Positions 25,202 to 34,541 of a stretch of DNA of 64,000 bases are shown piece after piece. The position numbers were made by a program, and so were the translations under genes. The notes under the pieces are model-generated. The model had not been told where the DNA came from. It did no database searches and saw only the letters and a program-made list of their open reading frames with translations. This DNA is from DSVZ01 sp037439785 (lineage in GTDB: Bacteria; Verrucomicrobiota; Verrucomicrobiia; Limisphaerales; J093): assembly GCA_037439785.1 (NCBI GenBank), contig JBBIVJ010000002.1, forward strand, positions 1-64,000. Reading direction: 5' to 3'. How positions within the stretch are numbered: position 1 is the stretch's first letter; every line of letters begins with the position of its first letter.

Positions 25202-26226
25202 GCGAAACCCACTGTCTGCCTCCGCCCCTCCGGTCCGCAGCGCCCGCCGCGGACGGCTTCGGCCGCACCGTGGACTACCTGCGCCTCTCGATCACCGACC
25301 GCTGCAACGAGCGGTGCCTGTACTGCATGCCGGCGGGCTACCGCGGCTGGGCGCAACGGCCCGACCACCTGACCACGGTGGAGGTGCTGCACCTGGTCCG
25401 CGTCGCGGCGGGCCTGGGCTTCCGCAAGTTCCGTCTCACCGGCGGCGAGCCACTGGTGCGGGCGGATGTGGTCGAGCTGGTGCGCGGCATGGCCGCGATC
25501 CCCGGCGTGCAAGCTCTTGGCCTGTCCACCAACGGTACGACGCGCCTGGCCCCGCTGGCCCGGCCGTTGCGGGCGGCGGGCCTGCGCACGGTGAACATCA
25601 GCCTGGACGCCCTGGAGCCGGGGCTTTACCGGCGCATCACCGGGGGCGAGGTGGCGACGGTGCTGGCCGGCATCCGCGCCGCCCTGTCAGCGGGTTTCGA
25701 GCGGGTGAAACTAAATGCCGTGCTGCTGCGCGGTCTGAACGAGGGGGAGTGGTGGCCGCTGGTGCGTTTCGCCGCCGAGCACGGCCTGCCGCTGCGGTTC
25801 ATCGAGCTGATGCCGGTGAGCCGGGCGGACGGGTGGAACGCGGCGCACTTTGTACCGGTGACCGAGGTAATGGCGCGGCTGGCGGAGCGCGAGCGGTTGA
25901 TCCCCCTGCCGGACTCCCGGCTGGGCCACGGGCCGGCGCGGTACTACCGGTTGGAGCCCTCCGGTGCGGTGGTGGGTTTCATCGGCGCCCTCACCAACCG
26001 CCATTTCTGCGAGACCTGCAACCGCGTGCGCCTGACCGCCGACGGCCGGCTCCGCCCCTGCCTGGGCAATCACGGGGAGGTGGACCTGCGCCAGGCCCTG
26101 CGGCGCCAGGCCGGCGAGGCCGAACTGGCCGCCCTGTGGCGGCAGGCGGTGGCACACAAGCCCGAGGGACACCTCTTCCGCGACGGCTACACCCCCTGCC
26201 GGCCCATGGTGGCGGTGGGGGGATGA
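25198..26226 (+). CDS. moaA: GTP 3',8-cyclase
   Basis: 342 residues. Radical SAM enzyme that starts molybdenum-cofactor synthesis from GTP. The N-terminal radical SAM cluster is C36-x3-C40-x2-C43 ('TDRCNERCLYC'). The second 4Fe-4S site is in 'HFCETCNRVRLTADGRLRPC'. 'RLTGGEPLVR' and 'STNGT' are SAM/GTP-binding motifs. The very C-terminus lacks the usual Gly-Gly pair but ends 'VAVGG', which supplies the two glycines typical of MoaA. The gene is last in the cluster and is followed by a hairpin with a T-run. Confidence 0.95.
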   Translation: MSETHCLPPPLRSAAPAADGFGRTVDYLRLSITDRCNERCLYCMPAGYRGWAQRPDHLTTVEVLHLVRVAAGLGFRKFRLTGGEPLVRADVVELVRGMAAIPGVQALGLSTNGTTRLAPLARPLRAAGLRTVNISLDALEPGLYRRITGGEVATVLAGIRAALSAGFERVKLNAVLLRGLNEGEWWPLVRFAAEHGLPLRFIELMPVSRADGWNAAHFVPVTEVMARLAERERLIPLPDSRLGHGPARYYRLEPSGAVVGFIGALTNRHFCETCNRVRLTADGRLRPCLGNHGEVDLRQALRRQAGEAELAALWRQAVAHKPEGHLFRDGYTPCRPMVAVGG

Positions 26227-26262
26227 AGCCCGCGCGGCGGGGGAAGGCGTTGGCCCGCGAAG

Positions 26263-26291
26263 TTGCGCCTCCCGGAGGCGGGTTTTACACT
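26263..26291 (+). promoter_or_regulatory. Candidate promoter for rseP-ispG
   Basis: TTGCGC (26263-26268) and TACACT (26286-26291) separated by 17 bases, 29 bases before the rseP ATG. It overlaps the terminator hairpin of the moa cluster. A small GCCGG/CCGGC hairpin (about 26296-26310) lies between it and the start codon. Confidence 0.4.
26266..26286 (+). terminator. Intrinsic terminator of the moa cluster
   Basis: Stem CGCCTC (26266-26271) / GAGGCG (26275-26280) with a 3-base loop, followed by GGTTTT. Short but with the expected T-run, 40 bases after the moaA stop. Confidence 0.5.
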
Positions 26292-26320
26292 GCGGCGCCG
26301 GTTCAACCGGCTTCATCCGA

Positions 26321-27748
26321 ATGCACGAAGTCTTCCTGTGGATTTACGTGGCCGTGGCCGTGGTGCTGATGTTTGGCGCCTCGGTCTTTGTCCACGAGCT
26401 GGGGCATTTCTGGGTCGCCCGCCGCCGGGGCATGAAGGTCGAGGCCTTTGCCATTGGCTTCGGGCCGCGCCTCTGGAGCCGGGTGCGGGACGGCATCGAG
26501 TACTCGGTGCGGTGGATTCCGGCCGGGGGGTTTGTGCGACTGCCGCAGATGATCACCGCCGAGACGATCGAGGGGAGCAGCAAGGAGGGGGGGGGGCCGC
26601 TGCCGCCGGCGTCGCCGCTGTCCAAGATTCTGGTGGCCTTCGCCGGTCCGCTGATGAACGTGGTCTTCGCCTTCGGCGTCGCCACGGTGGTTTTCTTCAC
26701 CGGTCTGCCGGTGCCGGTGAACCCGGCCATCATCGGCCCGGTGGCGGCGGAGTCGCCGGAATATGCCGCGGGGGTGCGGCCGGGGGACCGCATCGTGGCG
26801 ATCAACAACAAGCCGGTGGACTCGTGGGAGGCGGTGGCCGAGGCGGTGATGTTTGCCCGCACCAACGTCTTCGCCGTGACGCTCGAACGGGACGGGCGCC
26901 GCCAGACGGTCACCCTGACGGCCGGCATCAACCCGACCCTGGGCCTGAAGATGCTGAACCTGGAGCCGGAGGACCACCCGGTGGTGCGCGGCGTGCTCGA
27001 GGGCAGCGCGGCGGAGGCGGTGGGCCTGCAGCCGGGGGACGTGGTGGTGGCGTTTGCCGGCGTGCCCATCGCAGGCCGGGAGCAGTTCATCAAACTGATC
27101 CAGCAACGGCCGGGCCGGGAGACCGAGCTGGTGATCAAGCGCGGCGACCAGGAGCTCAAGCTGACCATCACCCCGCGGTTGAATCCCGCCACGGGCAAGG
27201 GATTCATCGGCGCGGAAATCGGCGGCAGCGACCGCGTGGTGTACCAGGTGCGCCGGCCCGGACCCACGCCGTGGGAGAATTTCCAGGACGTCTGGCAGCG
27301 GACCATCGGCACCCTGGGCGCGCTGTGGCACTCGAAGGAGACCGGCGTGGGCGCCAAGGACCTCTCCGGCCCGGTGGGCATCTTCGCCTTCCTGGCCGCC
27401 CAGGTGTCCATTGACTACCGGCTGGCCCTGAACTTCCTGGTCCTGCTCAACCTCAACCTGGCCATCCTCAACCTGCTGCCCATCCCGGTGCTGGACGGCG
27501 GGCACATCCTCATGGCCCTGTTCGAGTGGGTGTGGGGGCGGCCGCTGAGCCGGCGGGTGGTCGAGTACACCACCACCGGTTTCGCCGTGCTGCTGTTGTC
27601 CTTCATGCTCTACGTGACCTTCTTCGACCTCAAACGCATGCCCCTGTTCCGGCTGCTGTTCTCGCGCGAAACCCAGGTGCAGCAGGTCGAACCGGGTTCC
27701 TCCACACCGGTCGAGCCCCTGCCCGCGCCGGCGCCCGCCCGCCCATGA
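26321..27748 (+). CDS. rseP: Site-2 protease RseP family zinc metalloprotease
   Basis: 475 residues, inner-membrane intramembrane protease. The zinc site is H25-E26-L-G-H29 in the first membrane segment and D392 in 'NLLPIPVLDGGH' of a C-terminal segment. Two PDZ domains lie between (about residues 135-215 with 'AAGVRPGDRIVAINNKPV', and 220-300 with 'AVGLQPGDVVVAFAGVPI'), as in E. coli RseP. It cleaves anti-sigma factors and signal-peptide remnants in that model; the target here is unknown. The C-terminal 25 residues are a Pro-rich tail. In many bacteria dxr precedes rseP; here the moa cluster does. The stop overlaps ispG (ATGA). Confidence 0.95.
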   Translation: MHEVFLWIYVAVAVVLMFGASVFVHELGHFWVARRRGMKVEAFAIGFGPRLWSRVRDGIEYSVRWIPAGGFVRLPQMITAETIEGSSKEGGGPLPPASPLSKILVAFAGPLMNVVFAFGVATVVFFTGLPVPVNPAIIGPVAAESPEYAAGVRPGDRIVAINNKPVDSWEAVAEAVMFARTNVFAVTLERDGRRQTVTLTAGINPTLGLKMLNLEPEDHPVVRGVLEGSAAEAVGLQPGDVVVAFAGVPIAGREQFIKLIQQRPGRETELVIKRGDQELKLTITPRLNPATGKGFIGAEIGGSDRVVYQVRRPGPTPWENFQDVWQRTIGTLGALWHSKETGVGAKDLSGPVGIFAFLAAQVSIDYRLALNFLVLLNLNLAILNLLPIPVLDGGHILMALFEWVWGRPLSRRVVEYTTTGFAVLLLSFMLYVTFFDLKRMPLFRLLFSRETQVQQVEPGSSTPVEPLPAPAPARP

Positions 27749-29541
27749 AGTACTGCGACTCGATCTACCGCCACCGCCGCCGGTCCACCCGGGAAGTCGT
27801 GGTGGGCGACCCCGCCCGAGGCGGCGTCATCATCGGCGGTCCCCACCCGGTGGTAAAGCAGTCCATGATCACCTGCGACACCCTGGACACCGCGGCCTGT
27901 GTGCGTGAGACGCTGGCGCTGGTCGAGGCGGGTTGCCAGGTGGTGCGCATCACCGCCCCCACGGTCAGGGACGCCGCCAACCTCGAGCACATCGCCCGCG
28001 AACTGCGCTGGCGCGGCTGCCACGTGCCGCTGGTGGCGGACATCCACTTCAAGCCCGAGGCCGCCCTCGAGGCCGTCAAGTGGGTCGAAAAGGTCCGCGT
28101 CAACCCCGGCAACTACGCGGACTCGAAGAAGTTCGCCGTCAAGGAATACACCGACGAGCAGTACACCGCCGAGCTGGCGCGCGTCGAAGCCCGCTTCACC
28201 CCGCTGGTGCTCCAGTGCAAGGAACGGGGCCGCGCCCTGCGCATCGGCACCAACCACGGCTCGCTTTCCGACCGCATCCTCAACCGCTACGGCGACACCC
28301 CGCTGGGCATGGTGGAAAGCGCCCTCGAGTTCGCCCGCATCTGCCGGCAGCACGACTTCCACCACCTGGTCTTCTCGATGAAGGCCAGCAACCCCAAGGT
28401 GATGATCCACAGCTACCGCCTGCTGGCCGCCCGGCTCGCCGAGCTGGGGCCGGACTGGAACTACCCGTTGCACCTGGGCGTGACCGAGGCCGGCGAAGGT
28501 GAGGACGGCCGCATCAAGTCCGCCATCGGCATCGGCTCCCTGCTGGTGGACGGCCTGGGCGACACCATCCGCGTGAGCCTCACCGAGGATTCGCCCCGCG
28601 AAATCCCGGTCTGCGAGGACTTGATCCGCCTGGCCCCGCGTCTGGCCAACCACCAGCCCGTTCCGGAACTGCCGCTGCCGTTTGACCCGTTCAGTTTCCA
28701 GCGCCGGCCCACGCTGCTCATCGCCCTGGCGCCGGGCGTCCCCTGCGGCGGCGAGGAACCGGTGCGGGTGGTGGTTACCCGCGCCACCTTCGAGCGGGTC
28801 GCACCCAAACTCCGCCCGCGCGACGACGTCCGCCCCGAGGCGGTGTACGAGGACCTCGAGCTGGTGGAACTGGACCCGCGGGAGGAACTCTCCCCCGCCA
28901 GTCTCCCCACCGATACCCAACTGGTCACCGTGCGCGATGGCCTGGACCTGCCGGCCATCGCCGCCTTCCGTTTGCTGGCCGCGCGGCTTCACCAGGCGGG
29001 CCGCCGCAACCCGATCCTCCTCAAGGATTGCCTGCGACCGGAGGAGCCCGTCCTGCCGCCCAACCTGGCCCTGCTCCAGTCCAGCGTGGTGCTGGGCAGC
29101 CTGCTGGCCGACGGCATCGGCGACGCCATCCTGGTGCGCAGCGAGCCCGGCGCCGGCCAGTCCCTGCGCCTGGCCTACAACATCCTCCAGGCGGCCGGCG
29201 TGCGGTCGTTCAAGACCGACTACGTGGCCTGCCCGAGTTGCGGCCGCACGCTGTTCAACCTCCAGACCGTCACCGCCCGCATCAAGGCCCGCACCCAGCA
29301 CCTCAAGGGCGTGAAGATCGCCATCATGGGCTGCATCGTGAACGGCCCGGGCGAGATGGCCGACGCGCATTTCGGTTACGTGGGCGGTGCGCCGGGCAAG
29401 GTCAACCTCTACGTGGGCAAGACGCCGGTGAAGTTCAACATCCCCGAAGCCGAAGCGGTGGACCGGCTGGTGGACCTGATCAAGGAACACAGCAAGTGGG
29501 TTGAGCCGGAACCCGAGCCGGTCAACACCCCGGCGGGTTGA
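27745..29541 (+). CDS. ispG: (E)-4-hydroxy-3-methylbut-2-enyl-diphosphate synthase, long form
   Basis: 598 residues. 4Fe-4S enzyme of the MEP pathway that reductively opens MEcPP. TIM-barrel part: 'VKQSMITCDTLDTAACVRET', 'VADIHFKPEAALEAVKWVEK', 'RVNPGNYAD', 'LHLGVTEAGEGEDGRIKSA'. The C-terminal cluster domain has 'CPSCGRTLFN' and 'IMGCIVNGPGEMADAHFGYV', giving the three Cys ligands. A large middle insertion (about residues 300-490) makes it the plant/Chlamydia-type long IspG, rather than the ~370-residue E. coli type. It is translationally coupled to rseP. Confidence 0.96.
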   Translation: MKYCDSIYRHRRRSTREVVVGDPARGGVIIGGPHPVVKQSMITCDTLDTAACVRETLALVEAGCQVVRITAPTVRDAANLEHIARELRWRGCHVPLVADIHFKPEAALEAVKWVEKVRVNPGNYADSKKFAVKEYTDEQYTAELARVEARFTPLVLQCKERGRALRIGTNHGSLSDRILNRYGDTPLGMVESALEFARICRQHDFHHLVFSMKASNPKVMIHSYRLLAARLAELGPDWNYPLHLGVTEAGEGEDGRIKSAIGIGSLLVDGLGDTIRVSLTEDSPREIPVCEDLIRLAPRLANHQPVPELPLPFDPFSFQRRPTLLIALAPGVPCGGEEPVRVVVTRATFERVAPKLRPRDDVRPEAVYEDLELVELDPREELSPASLPTDTQLVTVRDGLDLPAIAAFRLLAARLHQAGRRNPILLKDCLRPEEPVLPPNLALLQSSVVLGSLLADGIGDAILVRSEPGAGQSLRLAYNILQAAGVRSFKTDYVACPSCGRTLFNLQTVTARIKARTQHLKGVKIAIMGCIVNGPGEMADAHFGYVGGAPGKVNLYVGKTPVKFNIPEAEAVDRLVDLIKEHSKWVEPEPEPVNTPAG

Positions 29542-29664
29542 TGGCAAACGAATCCGCTGGCCGATTGCGGGCCGGCCGATCAGCCGCCTGCCAACCCCGG
29601 CCAGCCTTCACCACGCGACTCATGCTCCCGTAACCGGGGAGGCGCTGGCCGTGTATCCCCCTTG

Positions 29665-30819
29665 ATGCCTTCTCACAGCTCTGTTGGCCGCTGGGTCAGG
29701 GGCCGGCACTCACGGGCACCCGCATGGGTGTTGCTGGTGCTGGCTCCGGCGATTGGAGAATTGCTCAGCGGCTCGGCGCCGCCGGCCGAGTTTTTCAACC
29801 CCGTGACGTTCGTGCTCCTTGTAGCCCTGTACGGCAGCGGGGCTCTGCTGGCCCGCGAACTCACCTGCCGGTGGCGGAAAGGCTGGCCCACGCTGCTCAC
29901 CCTGGGCGTGGCCTATGCCATCGTCGCAGAGGGGTTGTGCTGCAAAAGCTTCTTCGACCCGCACTGGCCGGATGTGGGTGTGCTCGGCACGTACGGACGC
30001 TGGCTGGGGGTGAACTGGGTCTGGGCGGTCCTTCTGACCGGCTATCACACCGTCTTCAGTATCCTGGTGTCAGTGGCCCTGGTGGAGCTGGCCTTCCCGG
30101 CGCAACGCGGAGCATCCTGGACGGGACCGCGTTTCCGCCTGGTCCTGCTGGGGTTGCTCCTGACCGTGGTGATATTGGGCCTGTTGTGGTTCCCCGACGC
30201 CCGCAAGCCGTATCGCCCGCCCGTGGTGGGTTACGCACTGGCCGTGATGCTGGTGATGGCCCTCGTCGGACTGGCCGCCCGAATGCCCCCCACCGTTTCG
30301 CTCCGGCCCACCAAGGCGGGCATGGGGCAGGGTGATGCCCCGTCGCCGGGGGCGCCGGCGAAGGTGCCGGGCCGGCCCATCGCCTTCGGTGTGACGGCGT
30401 TTCTGGGCACGCTGGGATGGTTTGGGATTTTTTGGGGCCTGCCCCATACGGCGTTGCCACCGTTGGGAACCCTCGCGCTCGGCGTGTTGGTGGTTGGGGC
30501 GGTTACGGGCGGACTCGGCCGCCTGGCCGGGGGAGATTTGTCCCGCATGGAGCCGCAGCACCGTTGGGCGCTTTGCACGGGCGCCCTTTTGTTTTTCATT
30601 TTGCTGGCCCCGATCCAGGAGGCCACCAACGCCCAGCGCCCCGACAACACCACCGGAATGACCGCCGTGGGACTGGCCTTCGCTCTGGGGTTGATCCGGC
30701 TGCGCCACCGCCTGCGCCCAGACCGGAGGCGGAATGCGGGACAACCCGGGGAAGCTTGCGAAGCCGGGCATGCCCCGGAGGCTGCCCAGCCGCCGTCGAA
30801 GGACGAAACTGCCCAATAG
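29665..30819 (+). CDS. Integral membrane protein of unknown function
   Basis: 384 residues with about nine or ten hydrophobic segments, e.g. 'APAWVLLVLAPAIGELL', 'LRLVLLGLLLTVVILGLLW'-like and 'WALCTGALLFFILLAPIQEA'. I recognise no named family. The ATG at 29665 is preferred over a TTG one codon upstream. Charged Pro/Ala-rich tails are cytoplasmic by the positive-inside pattern ('RLRHRLRPDRRRNAG'). It follows ispG by 123 bases without an obvious terminator. Two strong hairpins and a heptamer tract follow the stop. Confidence 0.7.
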   Translation: MPSHSSVGRWVRGRHSRAPAWVLLVLAPAIGELLSGSAPPAEFFNPVTFVLLVALYGSGALLARELTCRWRKGWPTLLTLGVAYAIVAEGLCCKSFFDPHWPDVGVLGTYGRWLGVNWVWAVLLTGYHTVFSILVSVALVELAFPAQRGASWTGPRFRLVLLGLLLTVVILGLLWFPDARKPYRPPVVGYALAVMLVMALVGLAARMPPTVSLRPTKAGMGQGDAPSPGAPAKVPGRPIAFGVTAFLGTLGWFGIFWGLPHTALPPLGTLALGVLVVGAVTGGLGRLAGGDLSRMEPQHRWALCTGALLFFILLAPIQEATNAQRPDNTTGMTAVGLAFALGLIRLRHRLRPDRRRNAGQPGEACEAGHAPEAAQPPSKDETAQ

Positions 30820-30850
30820 TCAGGGGGCAACTGCCGCAATGCCGGAAACG

Positions 30851-30923
30851 CCGCCGGGCGGGTAGCCCGGCGGGAAGGGCAGGTGGCCCGTTCCACCCGG
30901 TGCCGTCGGCGGGGCGCCGACGG
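30851..30923. repeat. Two perfect hairpins after the membrane protein gene
   Basis: CCGCCGGGC (30851-30859) / GCCCGGCGG (30865-30873), loop GGGTA; and CCGTCGGCG (30903-30911) / CGCCGACGG (30915-30923), loop GGG. Both 9-bp stems are perfect. They resemble the hairpins at 20352-20582 and may serve as transcript ends. Confidence 0.55.
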
Positions 30924-30952
30924 TTGCGGCCGGGGCGGCCGCGCTCCCCAAA

Positions 30953-31028
30953 CCTCTGGCCTCTGGCCTGCGGCCTCTGGCGTCTGATTCTGGCCTTCGA
31001 CCTTCGACCTTCGACCTTCGACCTGCGG
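30953..31028. repeat. Heptamer tandem repeat tract
   Basis: About eleven 7-base units: CCTCTGG x2, CCTGCGG, CCTCTGG, CGTCTGA, a 6-base unit, CCTTCGA x4 (30994-31021), CCTGCGG. Lies 70-145 bases upstream of the hydrolase ATG, in the interval expected to hold its promoter. Confidence 0.75.
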
Positions 31029-31096
31029 GTGAAGCGCCGGTATTCCAAGCGACAGCTCGGGCTTGCCTGCGGGAAGGAAAGGCGCAGGGTAACCGC

Positions 31097-33547
31097 ATGT
31101 CTGCAAGGTCGAACGTGGGATGGAAGGCGTGCGTGGCGGGGCTGTTGTTGACGGTCAGTGTCGTGGCGTTGGAGCTGACGCCGCTGGGCGAGGCCCGGGT
31201 CTGGGAGCGGTTCGAGCTGCGGGTGGCGGGGGTGCCCGAAGGCGGCAACCCCTTTGATCCGGACCAGCTCCGCGTGGACGCGGTGTTCGAGGCGCCGGAT
31301 GGCCGGACGTTTTCGGTGCCGGGTTTCTGGTATCGGCAGTACACGCGCCGCCTGGAGGGGGAGCGGGAGGTGCTCAGCCCGAGCGGGCCTCCGGAATGGC
31401 GCGTGCGGTTCCTGCCGCAAACCAACGGCACGCATCGGGTCACGGTCACCGCCCACCACCAGGGCCAGCCGGCCGGCGCGCCCGCGGTCCTCACCTTTAT
31501 GGCGGCGCCGGCCACGGACGCCGGTGCGCGGCGGGGCTGGGTGCGCCGGGCGGCGAACGGGCGGTTTTTCGAGACCAGTGATGGCCGGCCGCTGCCGCTC
31601 ATCGGCCACTGCGTTTGTTGGTACCACGGCCGCGGCACCTACGACTACGACACCTGGCTGGCGGCCATGAGCGCGTCGGGGGAAAACTACACGCGGCTCT
31701 GGATGGCGCCGTGGGCCTTCGGGATCGAGGCCGAGGCCGACACGGGGCTGAACTACCGCCTGGACCGCGCCTGGCAGTTGGACCGGGTCTTCGAGGAGGC
31801 GGGCCGGCGGGGCGTGTACCTGATGCTGTGCTTCGACTACCACGGCATGTTCGAGACCCGGCCGGATTTCTGGGGCGGCAACGACAACTGGAAAATCAAT
31901 CCCTACAACGCCGCCAACGGCGGCCCGTGCGCCACCCAGAACGAGTTCTTCACCCGGCCCGAGGCGCGCGCCCGCTACCAGAAGCGGCTGCGTTACCTCG
32001 TGGCCCGCTACGGCTGGAGTCCCCACCTGCTGGCCTGGCAGTTTTTCAACGAGATTGACAACGTGTACCGCTACCTGAACCCCGCCGACGTTGCCGCCTG
32101 GCACGCCGACATGGCCGCCTGGCTCAAGGCCCACGATCCCTGGGGGCACCTGGTCACCACCAGCCTCACCGGCGGCAGCGACCGGGCGGACATCTGGCAG
32201 TTGCCGCAACTGGACTTCGCCATGTACCACTCCTACGCCCAGGCGCGGCCGGCCGAGGCCCTGCCCGGCCTCGTGCACCGCTTCCTCGACCGCTACGGCA
32301 AGCCGGTGATGATCGGCGAATTCGGCACCGACTGGCGCGGCTGGCGCCGCGAGCAGGACCCGCACCTGCGCGGCTGGCGCCAGGGCCTGTGGGCCGGGGC
32401 CCTGAGCGGTTCGGTCGGCACCGCCATGTCCTGGTGGTGGGAAAGCATCCACGCCGAGAACCTGTATCCCCACTTTGCCGCGCTGCGCGACATCCTCCTG
32501 CCCGCCGGCTGGGGCGAAGGCGACTGGCAGCCGCTGGATTTCGCGCCCGCCGGCGAACCGCCCACCAGCCTCGGCGAGCCCCGGCCCGGCGCGGCGCCCT
32601 TCCACGTCACCCTGCCGCTGGACCCCGGCTGGGGCACGCCGGTCCCCGGCCGCCTGGCGGTGGCCAACCCCGACGCCGCCGGTCTCTCCGCCGGTCGGCT
32701 CAACGCCTTTGTGCACGGCTCGGCTCACCCGGACCTGCGCCGGCCCTTCCAGCTCGAGGCCTGGCTGGCGGGCGGGGCGCGGCTGGTCCTGCACGTCAAC
32801 TCGGTCTCCGGCGGCGCCGTGCTGACTGTGCGCGTGGACGGCCAGGAGGTGTTCCGCCGCAGCCTGCCCAACAAGGACAGTCAGTGGCAGGTGAACGGCG
32901 AATACAACGAGGACCTGGTCGTGGACCTCCCCACCGGCCGGCGCCTGATCGAGGTGCGCAACGCGGGCAACGACTGGGTGTACCTGGACTGGGTGCGCCT
33001 GGAGAACGTCCTGCCCGCGGCCTACGCCGGCGGCTGGCAACCCTCGCTCGTGGCCGTGGGCCTGCGCCGCGATCGCCACGCGCTGCTCTACGTGGTGAAC
33101 CCCCGCGCCAGTTGGCCGGCCGGCGCCACCAACGCCGTCCTCGATGCCTGGACCGGCGGACCGGTAAAGCTCCGCGGACTGGCGGCCGGCCGGTACCGCG
33201 CCGTCTGGTTCGAGCCGGCCAGCGGCCGGCGCGTGGCGGAAACCACCGGTACCAGCGACGGCGTGGTGCTGTCGCTGCCGCTGCCCGAATTTAGCGAAGA
33301 CCTGGCCGGCCGCGTCGAGCCGGTGAGCGAGGTGGCCCTGCGCGCGCCGCGCTTCAACGCGGCGGGCGAGTTCGAGTTCTCCATCGTCGGCGAAGCGGGC
33401 CAGGGCTGGTGCGTCGAGACTTCGCCCGATTGCCGGGACTGGCAGCGGCTGGCGAGCGGGGCGAGCGGAACCGGAGAGGCGCTTTTCGTGGATCCAACGG
33501 CGGCGGGGCAGGGGCAGCGGTTTTACCGGGCGCGCGGACTGAGGTGA
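31097..33547 (+). CDS. Secreted GH5-like glycoside hydrolase with DUF5060-like N-terminus
   Basis: 816 residues. Residues 1-24 form a signal peptide. Residues ~27-125 are a DUF5060-like beta domain ('WERFELRVAGVPEGGNPFDP', 'RVRFLPQTNGTHRVTVTA'). A TIM-barrel follows ('TRLWMAPWAFGIEAEADTGL', 'VYLMLCFDYHGMFE'), with the acid/base E319 in 'WQFFNEID' and the nucleophile E408 in 'MIGEFGTDW', the clan GH-A pattern. Next is a CBM-like beta domain (~540-650, 'VLTVRVDGQEVFRRSL'), then 'WFEPASGRRVAETTG' and the tail ending 'FYRARG'. It probably cuts a plant or algal polysaccharide outside the cell. The coding stretch 33205-33351 recurs at 39845-39991 next to potA, marking an old duplication or insertion boundary. 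Confidence 0.85.
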   Translation: MSARSNVGWKACVAGLLLTVSVVALELTPLGEARVWERFELRVAGVPEGGNPFDPDQLRVDAVFEAPDGRTFSVPGFWYRQYTRRLEGEREVLSPSGPPEWRVRFLPQTNGTHRVTVTAHHQGQPAGAPAVLTFMAAPATDAGARRGWVRRAANGRFFETSDGRPLPLIGHCVCWYHGRGTYDYDTWLAAMSASGENYTRLWMAPWAFGIEAEADTGLNYRLDRAWQLDRVFEEAGRRGVYLMLCFDYHGMFETRPDFWGGNDNWKINPYNAANGGPCATQNEFFTRPEARARYQKRLRYLVARYGWSPHLLAWQFFNEIDNVYRYLNPADVAAWHADMAAWLKAHDPWGHLVTTSLTGGSDRADIWQLPQLDFAMYHSYAQARPAEALPGLVHRFLDRYGKPVMIGEFGTDWRGWRREQDPHLRGWRQGLWAGALSGSVGTAMSWWWESIHAENLYPHFAALRDILLPAGWGEGDWQPLDFAPAGEPPTSLGEPRPGAAPFHVTLPLDPGWGTPVPGRLAVANPDAAGLSAGRLNAFVHGSAHPDLRRPFQLEAWLAGGARLVLHVNSVSGGAVLTVRVDGQEVFRRSLPNKDSQWQVNGEYNEDLVVDLPTGRRLIEVRNAGNDWVYLDWVRLENVLPAAYAGGWQPSLVAVGLRRDRHALLYVVNPRASWPAGATNAVLDAWTGGPVKLRGLAAGRYRAVWFEPASGRRVAETTGTSDGVVLSLPLPEFSEDLAGRVEPVSEVALRAPRFNAAGEFEFSIVGEAGQGWCVETSPDCRDWQRLASGASGTGEALFVDPTAAGQGQRFYRARGLR
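33205..33351 (+). repeat. 147-bp direct repeat, copy 1 (within hydrolase 3' end)
   Basis: Encodes 'WFEPASGRRVAETTG' to about 'EVALRAP'. It differs from copy 2 (39845-39991) at about 7 of 147 positions by eye. The two copies are 6640 bases apart and enclose the minus-strand accessory module. Confidence 0.85.
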
Positions 33548-34101
33548 ATTCGCTGCTGATCATCCGGGGCGGAGGGGTGGGCCCAGCCACGGCGAGGAAA
33601 TCGCGGCGGTGCTGAACGGCGCCGGCGCAGCGACGCCCTACCGGAGGCACTGGGTAGGACCGGGCACATCGTATCGACGGTGGCGCAGCCCACGGTGATG
33701 AGCACCTGGGTTTCAGCGGGGCCGCGCTCCGGCCGACCGCGTGAGACAGGTGCGGTTTCCGGCGCGCAGGAAGTCTGGCCGGCTGGTAAAGTCGGCGAAC
33801 GGACGATTATGCATCGCCTCACCGTGCGCGAACTGGACGCCGCCAGCCGGACCGGCCTGGTGACGCAGGCGCTCGACCAACTCCGACGCCTGCTGCGCGA
33901 CACGCGCTGACGGGGGCGTATCGGGGTTGTGGGCGGGGTGGCCGGGGCCAGGCCAGCCCGGGATGAACGAGTTCTCGCTCGTCACCCCCGGCAGGGAAGC
34001 CTCAGAGGACCCTTACGCCGTGAGAGGACGAACGACTTCTTGGGCAGCTTCAACGGTGCCGAGCGTACTTGGCCAGGTTGACCGGGCATCCCCGAACCTG
34101 G
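33548..34101. other. Gene-poor interval between hydrolase and GtrA remnant
   Basis: About 550 bases without a recognised gene. A short + strand frame (33810-33910) encodes 'MHRLTVRELDAASRTGLVTQ' followed by 'ALDQLRRLLRDTR', which reads like a protein C-terminus but has no recognised family. The interval probably holds debris from rearrangement. Confidence 0.4.
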
Positions 34102-34541
34102 TTACGGTCGCGCTCCGACGCGCCAGTTGCAGCGCGCGTTCAGCCAGAAGTTCCACAAGGTCACCAGCCCGATCGCCGGGAGATTCGCCAGGTACAAGTT
34201 CAAGCCCATCCAGGCGTGGAACAGATGCAGAAAGAACACGGCCAGGCCAATGCCTGCGCCGCAGATGAGATGAAACCGCCCTAGCCGGCGCAGGACGCCG
34301 CGCCGCGTCCCGCCCGCCACCCGAAACGTCCACACCTCATTCCAGAGAAAGTTGCTGAGCATCGCCGCTTCCGGTGAGCACGCTTGCTGGGCATGACGTT
34401 CCACCCCAGCCAGACCGCCAGCAGGTGCAACACCGCCATGTCCACCAGGACGCCACTCGCGCCGACCAGGCAGTACTTCACGAACTGCCGCAGGGGCGGT
34501 GCTTCCACCAGGGTGCGCACGCTGGACGGTCGGTCTGTCAT
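34102..34541 (-). pseudogene. GtrA-family membrane protein, frameshifted
   Basis: Read from 34541, the first frame gives 'FVKYCLVGASGVLVDMAVLH' and the next frame 'AMLSNFLWNEVWTFR' through 'LANLPAIGLVTLWNFWLNAR'. Together they form a complete ~146-residue GtrA-like protein (four membrane helices; GtrA proteins help translocate lipid-linked sugars). The frame is lost near 34370-34385; total length 440 bases is one short of a multiple of three, so a single-base deletion explains it. Last gene of the accessory module. It could be real decay or a sequence error. Confidence 0.75.
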
